Below, piece after piece: positions 23,718-30,341 of a stretch of 34,876 nt of DNA (positions are counted from its first letter, which is position 1; every line of letters starts with the position of its first letter). The stretch is from Bacteroidia bacterium (GTDB lineage: Bacteria; Bacteroidota; Bacteroidia; UKL13-3), in contig JAKLJI010000032.1 of NCBI GenBank assembly GCA_023151275.1, positions 1-34,876 of the forward strand, in the 5' to 3' direction. The notes under the pieces were generated by a model. That model ran no database searches. It was not told the DNA's origin and worked only from the letters and a program-made list of their open reading frames with translations. The translations under genes and the position numbers were made by a program.

Positions 23718-26348
23718 ATGAGAGTATTTTTCATTGCCTGTGTAGCTATTTTCTGCATCCAACTCAATGCGTTTTCGCAATTGGTAATTGGCGATAAGAT
23801 TTATCAAGAACAAATAAGTAAAGACTTTGACGCACGTTGCAAACAACTTCCTGCGCGTCTAGGCCCGATCCAGAAGAAACTGCAAAATGATAAGTCTGAG
23901 AAAGCTTATGCTTTGAAGTATTTATACGCATACATGCCATTAAGTGATATTGGAGATTATTCAGATGCGTTTTTTGAAGGACAAGTGAATGCAAGCTTTA
24001 ACGCATTGAGTCAAATGCCTTGGTCAAAGCAACTGAGTCCGGAATTGTTAAGGCATTATGTATTACCTATTCGCGTAAATACCGAAAACCTGGATACCGC
24101 AAGGCCATATTGTTTTTCCCAATTAAAGGACCGTGTAAAGGGCATGAGCATGACAGATGCTGCGCTTGAGGTGAACCATTGGTGTCATGAAAAAGTGGTA
24201 TATAAATCAACCGATGGAAGAACCTCTTCTCCATTAGCAACCATTCGAACCGCTTATGGCAGGTGCGGCGAAGAATCAACGCTGTTGGTTGCAGCATTGC
24301 GAGCAGTTGGAATTCCGGCTCGTCAGGTTTACACGCCGCGATGGGCGCATTCAGATGATAATCATGCTTGGGTTGAAATGTGGGTTGATGGGGCATGGCA
24401 CTATACCGGTGCTTGTGAACCGGAAGCTGTTCTTGATAAAGGGTGGTTTACTGGTCCCGCAAAACGTGCCATGATGATGCACACCAAAGTATTCGGAAGG
24501 TATGAAGGTAAGGATGAGGTGCTTGAATCTGGCTTTGGACACAGTAGAATCAATATCCTTTCCAACTATGCAGAAACACATGTGGTAAGCATTCAGGTTG
24601 TTGATGGAATGGGAGCTCCTGTTGCAAATGCACAAGTTGATTTTGGCTTGTACAACTACGCAGAATTTTATCCTTTAGCAACTCGAATAACCAATGCAAA
24701 TGGATTATGCAGTTTGAAAACCGGTAAGGGAGATTTGATGATTTGGGTAAGTTCAAATCAAGGTTGGGCTCAGGTGAAATTGGATACACGCCAATCAAAC
24801 GAACTAAAAGTTACCGTTTCTCAAAAAACTCATCAGGGACTTGAATCTTTTGAAATGGTTCCTCCGGCTGAATTACCGGTATCTGATAAGGGCACAAAGG
24901 AGGAGAATCAAAGAAATCAGGTTCGATTAAGTGCAGAAGATAGCATCCGTTCGGTTTATGTTGATGCCTTCCCAACCCAACAGCTCGTTTCTAATCTTGC
25001 AAATCAACTAAAGGTAAACGCAGATTCCTTGTGGAGAATCATCTCCAGAGCTGCTGGTAATTCGGATGTTTTGTTTGCCGTTTTGGAAAAACACAAATTG
25101 CATGGAGCAATTGCCTTAAGGTTGTTTTTTAGTTTATCTGAAAAAGACCTAAGGGATGCAAATTTTGCTGTTTTGGATGAAGCTGTGCAAGCTGCCAGTC
25201 AGAATCCTCAGTGCAACGGATTTTTAATTGATTATGTTTTCAACCCTCGGATAAGCCTAGAACAATTGAAACCTTTTCGTGGATTATTGGCAAAGTCCAT
25301 CAGCAAAGGTTTACAGGATTCATGCAGGAAAAATCCGGCTTATGTTTTTCAACGATTCAGACATTATGCTCAATTCGATTCAACCCAAAATTATTACGGC
25401 GTTTTGTTAAGTCCGGCTGCTGTTGCAGCATTGAAAGCCTGCGATCTGAAATCATTTCAGGTGTTTGGTGTAGCCTTGTTAAGAACCATGCAAATTCCTG
25501 CTCGAATTGAAACTGCCCGTTTAATGCCTCAAGCTTGGGTAGGGGATAAGTGGGTTGATTTGCAACCTGATGTTTCGGGTAAAGAAAGTAAAATCAAGTT
25601 AATTGTTGATTTGGCAGGTTCCGATTCCATGTACACCCCTGCTTATGGGATTCACTTCAGTTTGGCACGACTTGAAAAGGGTAGGTTCAAAACCCTCGAT
25701 TATGAAGGTGATCCCGTGTTTTCCAAGTTCCCTGCCTCCCTGGAATTACCGCAAGGAACCTATCGCTTATTGAGTTCAATTCGCTCTTCCAACGGTACGG
25801 TAAAAGGTAGCCTAGACTATTTCGACTTGAATGAACAAGTTGCCAGATTGAAAAAGGAAGTACGTTTGTTTCAGTTGACTGAAACCAGCAAAATTCTTGG
25901 CAAAGTAAAAGTGGATCAACTTCCTGCCTCCGTTTCTAAACAAATGGCAGCTCAGGGATTAATCCTGATTTGGATAGATCCGGTAAAAGAACCTTCCCGC
26001 CATGTTCTAGCAGAAATGCAAGATTTGCGCAGACGCTTTGAAGATTGGGGCGCTAAGGTATTAATTCAGTTTGATGACAAAGCCAGTAAATCCAAAATGG
26101 ATATCCGCAAATACCCGGATTTGCCCGCCAATTGTGTGTATCAGGTTGACGAGCAACTTGAATTGCAAAAACAAGTTCTGGAGGCCTTAGGTAAAACCGC
26201 CTCTGAAGCTTATCCGCTGATGGTTTTTATGAATGAACAAGGAGAGTTGAGTGCGTATTCATCAGGATATGCAATTGGCAATGTAGAGCGTATTTCAAAA
26301 ACGGCCCTAAATGAACTGTATTGCAAGAAGCCGGTGCTGAAGCCATAG
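23718..26348 (+). CDS. Secreted transglutaminase/PNGase-like protein with C-terminal thioredoxin-like domain
   Basis: The 876-residue protein has a signal peptide (MRVFFIACVAIFCIQLNAFSQ). Its transglutaminase-like core has the Cys C183 (YGRCGEESTLL) and His H216 (DDNHAWVEMW), with RAVGIPARQVY between, as in PNGase/transglutaminase enzymes. At the third triad position, where PNGase-like proteins have Asp before a CE, this reads TGACEPE (G231, E234). An Ig-like segment follows (about 290-355). A second, degenerate transglutaminase-like stretch near 575-625 (QVFGVALLRTMQIPARIE) and a thioredoxin-like end (about 745-870, no CxxC) complete it. It starts 8 bases after the GH20 stop. Possible jobs are deglycosylation or proteolysis of glycopeptides; this is inference. 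Confidence 0.78.
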   Translation: MRVFFIACVAIFCIQLNAFSQLVIGDKIYQEQISKDFDARCKQLPARLGPIQKKLQNDKSEKAYALKYLYAYMPLSDIGDYSDAFFEGQVNASFNALSQMPWSKQLSPELLRHYVLPIRVNTENLDTARPYCFSQLKDRVKGMSMTDAALEVNHWCHEKVVYKSTDGRTSSPLATIRTAYGRCGEESTLLVAALRAVGIPARQVYTPRWAHSDDNHAWVEMWVDGAWHYTGACEPEAVLDKGWFTGPAKRAMMMHTKVFGRYEGKDEVLESGFGHSRINILSNYAETHVVSIQVVDGMGAPVANAQVDFGLYNYAEFYPLATRITNANGLCSLKTGKGDLMIWVSSNQGWAQVKLDTRQSNELKVTVSQKTHQGLESFEMVPPAELPVSDKGTKEENQRNQVRLSAEDSIRSVYVDAFPTQQLVSNLANQLKVNADSLWRIISRAAGNSDVLFAVLEKHKLHGAIALRLFFSLSEKDLRDANFAVLDEAVQAASQNPQCNGFLIDYVFNPRISLEQLKPFRGLLAKSISKGLQDSCRKNPAYVFQRFRHYAQFDSTQNYYGVLLSPAAVAALKACDLKSFQVFGVALLRTMQIPARIETARLMPQAWVGDKWVDLQPDVSGKESKIKLIVDLAGSDSMYTPAYGIHFSLARLEKGRFKTLDYEGDPVFSKFPASLELPQGTYRLLSSIRSSNGTVKGSLDYFDLNEQVARLKKEVRLFQLTETSKILGKVKVDQLPASVSKQMAAQGLILIWIDPVKEPSRHVLAEMQDLRRRFEDWGAKVLIQFDDKASKSKMDIRKYPDLPANCVYQVDEQLELQKQVLEALGKTASEAYPLMVFMNEQGELSAYSSGYAIGNVERISKTALNELYCKKPVLKP

Positions 26349-26389
26349 TTGTATCTGATTGATTTCGTATTGTTTGTGTTTTCTTGGTT

Positions 26390-26435
26390 TGTTACAAAAT
26401 TTTAATAATTTTGATTTTTTGTTATGTTTGTAACA
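26390..26435 (+). promoter_or_regulatory. Promoter and palindromic operator of the XRE-ImmA-PIN module
   Basis: TATGTTTG at 26423-26430 matches the TAnnTTTG -7 box exactly, 26 bases before the XRE start. It lies inside a 16-base near-palindrome, TGTTATGTTTGTAACA (26420-26435, five of six half-site bases paired). A further half-site TGTTACAAA (26390-26398) forms a perfect 9-base inverted repeat with TTTGTAACA (26427-26435). This layout suits autorepression by the XRE protein. No strong -33 box was found. Confidence 0.6.
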
Positions 26436-26456
26436 TGCTGATGAATTGGTTTTGCC

Positions 26457-26804
26457 ATGAAAATAGTTGAAGTAATTGGAAGAAACATTCGCTTATTCAG
26501 GGAGAGGATGGGGATAAGTCAGGATGAGCTAGCAAGCTATCTTGGAGTTAATAGGGTGATGGTAAGCTACTATGAAACAGGGGAAAGGGAAGCACCTGTT
26601 GAGGTTTTGAATAGGCTTGCAGATTTGTTTGGGATTGATTTAGCTGATTTACTTGAGGAGAATGCAAGTCATGTTAAAGCGAATCTTGCATTTGCTTTCA
26701 GAGCAGAGAGTTTTTCTGAAAACGATTTGAAAAGTATTGCCAACTTCAAAAAGATTGTCAAAAACTACCTTAAAATTTCAGATTTAATACATGAGCTTAA
26801 GTAG
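26457..26804 (+). CDS. XRE-family HTH regulator (ImmA/IrrE-associated)
   Basis: The 115-residue protein has a Cro/CI-type helix-turn-helix at about residues 8-62 (IRLFRERMGISQDELASYLGV, split here by its recognition turn, then VSYYETGEREAP). Its C-terminal helix, FRAESFSENDLKSIANFKKIV, is the tail often found in XRE proteins encoded next to ImmA/IrrE proteases. It should bind the palindrome over its own promoter. It is separated by 2 bases from the protease gene. By analogy with ImmR-ImmA and DdrO-IrrE, cleavage of this repressor by the protease would relieve repression. Its arginine codons are mostly AGA/AGG, unlike several neighbours, which hints at acquisition. Confidence 0.88.
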   Translation: MKIVEVIGRNIRLFRERMGISQDELASYLGVNRVMVSYYETGEREAPVEVLNRLADLFGIDLADLLEENASHVKANLAFAFRAESFSENDLKSIANFKKIVKNYLKISDLIHELK

Positions 26805-26806
26805 CA

Positions 26807-27538
26807 ATGGATACCATACTCAGGAAAGAAGCGGCAACTTTTAGGGAACGAAATGGCATAGGATCCACCGAGCCAATTACGTTAAAAAGTTTATTAATCA
26901 AGCTAAATGTTCTGACAGTTTACAAGCCCTTATCAGGAAAATTTTCCGGAATGGCACTTTTAGCAAGTGATAAAAGGTTTATGCTTGTTAACTCTGATCA
27001 TCCAATTGGAAAGCAGAACTTCACAATTTGTCATGAACTCTATCACTTGTTTATTCAGGACGAATTTTCATCCGTACAATGCATAACTGGTAGATTTGAT
27101 AAAAAGGCGGATAGAAACGAATACAATGCCGATGTTTTTGCAGCTTATTTACTTATGCCAGAGGATGGCATATTGGAACTAATTCCAAATGAAGAATTGA
27201 AAGGCAAGAACAAAGTTAGTCTTGAAACCCTTCTGAGGATAGAACACTATTATTCTTGCAGTAGACTAGCTTTGTTGTATAGGTTGAGTTCCATGAATCT
27301 TATTGGGCCTGAAAAGTTTCAGCAGTTTAAGTTTAATGTGATTCAAAGTGCAGCGCAATATGGTTACTCCAATGAGCTATATAAGCAAGGAAATCAAGAT
27401 GAAATAATTGGGGATTACGGACAATTGGCCAAAAGATTATTTGAGGTAGAGAAAATATCGGAGTCTCATTACTTGGAATTAATGGAAGATATTGGTAAAA
27501 ATGTAACCAAGGAAGATTCAAATGAATGGGAATTCTGA
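26807..27538 (+). CDS. ImmA/IrrE-family metallo-endopeptidase
   Basis: The 243-residue protein carries the zinc site HELYH (H76, E77, H80) in FTICHELYHLFI. The downstream acidic helix NEYNADVFAAYLLMPED (104-120) probably supplies the third ligand, E105, matching the usual E..AN.FAAELLMP. Such proteases cleave XRE-type repressors in response to stress or signals, as ImmA does in the element ICEBs1. The C-terminal part (about 160-243) is helical without recognised sensor motifs. It lies 2 bases after the XRE gene and overlaps the PIN gene by 17 bases, so all three are one transcript. Confidence 0.9.
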   Translation: MDTILRKEAATFRERNGIGSTEPITLKSLLIKLNVLTVYKPLSGKFSGMALLASDKRFMLVNSDHPIGKQNFTICHELYHLFIQDEFSSVQCITGRFDKKADRNEYNADVFAAYLLMPEDGILELIPNEELKGKNKVSLETLLRIEHYYSCSRLALLYRLSSMNLIGPEKFQQFKFNVIQSAAQYGYSNELYKQGNQDEIIGDYGQLAKRLFEVEKISESHYLELMEDIGKNVTKEDSNEWEF

Positions 27539-28046
27539 AAAGTTCATTTTGCTTGATTCGGATGTAGTCATTCATTTCTCCAAAGCCGGAATGGTTTCCC
27601 TGCTCAAACAACTTTTCCCAAATCGGCTATTAATATTGGATGTAGTAGTTAAAGAGTTGATGAAGAAGCAATCCTTTAGGCATGAAATGGAAAACATACT
27701 CAAGTTTAGAATAGCAAGGGAAATTCCACTTCCAATTACCAATAAAGATATTTTACTTGAATATGCAAAGTTGAAATCCAGATATGGGGACGGAGAAAGT
27801 GCGTGTATGGCCTTTTGCAGATACAGTGATGATATACTTGCAAGTAGTAATGTCAAGGATATAAAAGCGTATTGCGAGGAGCATTCAATAACCTACATAA
27901 CCACAATGGATATTCTTTTAGAAGCATTTAAAAAGAAGACTATTAGTGAAGCCGATTGCAATGAGTTTATTAACCAGGTCAAAAGCAGGGGTAGTAAATT
28001 GCCTGTTGATACTATAGATGAGTTTGTTAAAATGAAGGGAAAATAA
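27522..28046 (+). CDS. PIN-domain nuclease-like protein (DUF3368/COG2405 type)
   Basis: The 174-residue protein looks like a PIN-fold RNase. Acidic residues sit at D12 (ILLDSDVVIHF), E45 (VVVKELM) and E92 (YGDGESACMAF). The fourth region (DDILASSNVKD, about 103-113) has Ser/Asn where many PIN toxins have Asp, although D103-D104 and D113 are near. The following ITYITTMDILLEAFKKKTIS resembles the G-T-x-G-x-L-L-x-A-K segment of the DUF3368 group. PIN proteins often act as toxins cutting tRNA or mRNA. No separate antitoxin gene is present; the XRE/ImmA pair encoded with it would be the control. Overlap with immA is 17 bases. Confidence 0.78.
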   Translation: MNGNSEKFILLDSDVVIHFSKAGMVSLLKQLFPNRLLILDVVVKELMKKQSFRHEMENILKFRIAREIPLPITNKDILLEYAKLKSRYGDGESACMAFCRYSDDILASSNVKDIKAYCEEHSITYITTMDILLEAFKKKTISEADCNEFINQVKSRGSKLPVDTIDEFVKMKGK

Positions 28047-28068
28047 GCCCCAAAAACAACTAAATTCG

Positions 28069-28102
28069 AGTTGGAGAAAGATCCAATGGCACCAACTTTT
28101 TC
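28069..28102 (+). terminator. Weak terminator-like hairpin after the PIN gene
   Basis: AGTTGG (28069-28074) can pair with CCAACT (28092-28097), which is followed by a short T run. A competing internal pairing TTGGA/TCCAA exists. It lies between convergent PIN and NUDIX genes, where a terminator is expected, but the stem is only six base pairs. Confidence 0.3.
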
Positions 28103-28130
28103 TTGGTTTTAAAAGGGTTTTCGCTTAAAA

Positions 28131-28754
28131 CTAGTTAAAAATTTCCACCTGCTTAGCATCCATCAATACCTCCCGAATGCTTTGGTAAGTGTCTAATTCA
28201 AGTGGATTGAGTTCTTTCCAATTGAACCATTTTACCTCGGTAATGTTCTCTTCAGTTTGAGGAACAGGAACACCCACAAACTCGGTTTTCATGAAAAACC
28301 AATAGGTGATTTTTAAAAAACGATGGCCTTGCAATTTGTAGGTATGATAGCTGTTGCCAGCCGGTGCAAGAATCTTTAATTTATTGATTCCACACTCTTC
28401 TTCAACCTCCCGAATAGCAGCTTGTTCATTGCTTTCTCCCGGATCTATTTTGCCTTTTGGAAGATCCCATTTACCCAATCTTTTAATGAGTAAAATCTCT
28501 TGATGTTCATTGAAAACCAATCCACCTCCGGCCTCTATTGAAATAAAATGGGTTCGGAACTCGTCAAATAAAAGTTTTGGATGTGGGTCCTGAATCAAAA
28601 TTCCTTTATGAGCCATTCCTTCAATATCTCTAACCCATTTCATGATTTCAATATCCTCGGGGTTGCTCATGTGGATTAAGTCCTTGAACCGTTCTTCCTG
28701 AAGAGCGGTTTTACTGAGAATGAATGGCTTATCGTTAATGAAAATTTTATACAT
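28131..28754 (-). CDS. NUDIX hydrolase
   Basis: The product is about 207 residues from the ATG at 28754 (MYKIFINDKPF). The frame extends to a GTG at 28799, but that would overlap the divergent pyrE. The NUDIX box is complete, GKIDPGESNEQAAIREVEE followed by ECGI (about residues 101-123), fitting Gx5Ex7REVxEExGI. A flanking KWDLPKGK precedes it. These enzymes hydrolyse nucleoside diphosphates linked to another group, such as oxidised nucleotides, nucleotide sugars or diadenosine polyphosphates. About 70 N-terminal residues precede the NUDIX fold and are not assigned. Its start codon lies inside the pyrE -7 box. Confidence 0.92.
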   Translation of the reverse strand: MYKIFINDKPFILSKTALQEERFKDLIHMSNPEDIEIMKWVRDIEGMAHKGILIQDPHPKLLFDEFRTHFISIEAGGGLVFNEHQEILLIKRLGKWDLPKGKIDPGESNEQAAIREVEEECGINKLKILAPAGNSYHTYKLQGHRFLKITYWFFMKTEFVGVPVPQTEENITEVKWFNWKELNPLELDTYQSIREVLMDAKQVEIFN

Positions 28755-28757
28755 TTG
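28750..28757 (+). promoter_or_regulatory. -7 promoter box of pyrE, overlapping the NUDIX start codon
   Basis: TACATTTG matches TAnnTTTG exactly and ends 5 bases before the pyrE ATG, so the pyrE transcript would be leaderless or nearly so. The NUDIX ATG (28752-28754, minus strand) is inside this box. No good -33 element was seen. Confidence 0.45.
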
Positions 28758-28762
28758 CCGGC

Positions 28763-29404
28763 ATGAATAACAGCTCAAACGCTGCTGCGAAGATAGCACA
28801 ATTCCTGCTCGAAATTAAGGCAATTCGCCTTCAGCCTGAAAATCCATTTACCTGGGCAAGTGGTTGGAAGAGTCCCATTTATAGTGATAATCGTCTTTCT
28901 TTATCTTATCCCGAAATCAGAACATTTGTCAAACAGGCCATGGGTGAAATGATAAAAACCAATTTCCCTGACGTGGAGGCCATAGTTGGTGTTGCAACTG
29001 CCGGAATTGCACCCGGTGCGCTTATCGCCGATGAACTGAATCTTCCATTTGGTTATGTGCGCTCAGAGGCCAAAAAACATGGAATGGGCAAACAAGTGGA
29101 AGGAAATATTCCTGAAGGCTGCAAGGTTGTGGTGATTGAAGACTTGGTTTCAACTGGAAAAAGTAGCTTGCAAGCTGTAGATAGTTTAAGAGCGCATGGT
29201 GCAGATGTACTTGGTCTGGCTTGTATTTTTACGTACGGATTCGAGGCGGCCGATAAGGCTTTTCAAGATGCGAACTGTACCTATGTTTCTCTTAGCAATT
29301 ACCATGTATTGCTTGAAACTGCACTTAAAACCGGTGCAATCCAGCAAGAACAACTTGGAATGTTGGCCGATTGGCGCAATGATCCGGGCAATTGGGGAAA
29401 GTAA
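28763..29404 (+). CDS. pyrE: Orotate phosphoribosyltransferase
   Basis: PyrE makes orotidine 5'-phosphate from orotate and PRPP, the fifth step of de novo pyrimidine synthesis. The 213-residue protein has the PRPP motif VVVIEDLVSTGKSS (122-135). It also has the flexible catalytic loop RSEAKKHGMGKQVEG (100-114) and the N-terminal PFTWASGWKSPIYSDNR segment (28-44), all standard. Length is typical. Its stop codon directly abuts the ATG of the acyltransferase gene, so these are cotranscribed. It starts 8 bases from the divergent NUDIX start. Confidence 0.96.
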   Translation: MNNSSNAAAKIAQFLLEIKAIRLQPENPFTWASGWKSPIYSDNRLSLSYPEIRTFVKQAMGEMIKTNFPDVEAIVGVATAGIAPGALIADELNLPFGYVRSEAKKHGMGKQVEGNIPEGCKVVVIEDLVSTGKSSLQAVDSLRAHGADVLGLACIFTYGFEAADKAFQDANCTYVSLSNYHVLLETALKTGAIQQEQLGMLADWRNDPGNWGK

Positions 29405-30145
29405 ATGGGCATGTATCGGGTGAAACTTCACCCCAATCCTTTCGTTACAATCTATACCGCTTGGTTCAGCCTCCTGATTGTTGTGCAGTTCATTTTACTG
29501 TACCCGCTCATTTATTTTTTTCTTAGCTTTAAATCCTTCTATCCGTTTGCCCATGCAGTTAGAAAATTCATTTTCAAAACAAGCTTTCTGTTTTCAGGAA
29601 TGCGTTTGAAAACCGAATTACCGGAAGGGTTTGATCCAAAGCAAACCTATATCATTGTGGCAAACCATGGTTCAAAACTCGATATAGCAACTTTGGTTTT
29701 AGGAATTCCACAATGCTTTTCCTTTTTAGCCATGAAGGTTTTTTTGAAAATTCCTTTGTATGGGATTTGGTTCCGAACTTTGGATTTGGCCGTAAATAAA
29801 AAAGATGTCAGGGATTCGGCACAGGCCTATCTTAAAGTAAAAGAACTTCTAAATTCAGGTAGGAGTGTAGTAATTTTTCCCGAGGGAACAGTATCCCCCA
29901 AGGTACCGGAATTAGCAAGTTTTAAAGAAGGAGCATTCAGACTATCGCTCGAAACAGGGATTCCTGTATTGCCTGTGATAATTATAAACAATTATAAACT
30001 TGCTCCGGATAAACATGTTTTTGAAATGTACCCGGGTATCTCAGATCAGATTGTGTTAAATCCTATTTGGCCGAACTTTGATTCCGGAAGAGACTTTGCA
30101 ATTTTCGTAAGGCAATTGTTTGTTTCTCATTTGACTGAAAAGTAG
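29405..30145 (+). CDS. 1-acyl-sn-glycerol-3-phosphate acyltransferase (PlsC family)
   Basis: The 246-residue protein has an N-terminal membrane helix (about 20-42, WFSLLIVVQFILLYPLIYFF). The catalytic NHGSKLD motif follows (H88-x4-D93), then the phosphate-binding FPEGT (158-162) and a final FKEGAFRLSLETGIPVLPV block (173-191). PlsC acylates lysophosphatidate to phosphatidate at the inner membrane in phospholipid synthesis. Some paralogues act on other lyso-lipids, so the substrate is a family-level call. The ATG follows the pyrE stop with no gap; an alternative ATG is at 29411. Confidence 0.9.
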   Translation: MGMYRVKLHPNPFVTIYTAWFSLLIVVQFILLYPLIYFFLSFKSFYPFAHAVRKFIFKTSFLFSGMRLKTELPEGFDPKQTYIIVANHGSKLDIATLVLGIPQCFSFLAMKVFLKIPLYGIWFRTLDLAVNKKDVRDSAQAYLKVKELLNSGRSVVIFPEGTVSPKVPELASFKEGAFRLSLETGIPVLPVIIINNYKLAPDKHVFEMYPGISDQIVLNPIWPNFDSGRDFAIFVRQLFVSHLTEK

Positions 30146-30254
30146 TGACTGAATAGTTAAGTTGGTGGTTATTGCCGACTAACAGGCTGAATTCAATGAT
30201 TAATTTGAACGGGTTTAGTGGCATTTGTTAATGATTTTCGAGTTGGAATCATCT

Positions 30255-30262
30255 TAGTTTTG
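30255..30262 (+). promoter_or_regulatory. Candidate -7 box for the FG-GAP/dockerin-like gene
   Basis: TAGTTTTG fits TAnnTTTG and lies 79 bases before the chosen ATG at 30342. No -33 TTTG is at the usual spacing. The nearest lies at 30224-30227, 27 bases away, which is too far. Confidence 0.3.
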
Positions 30263-30341
30263 AGATTATTCAGTTTTACTGCTGATAATGGTCAATTTTA
30301 AGGTTGAATCAAGGGACTATCTTTTACTAACAAATTGGACT

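Noticed and set aside
30288-30341. Earlier ATG for the FG-GAP/dockerin-like protein
   Set aside because: It would place 18 charged and polar residues before a textbook signal peptide that starts at 30342.
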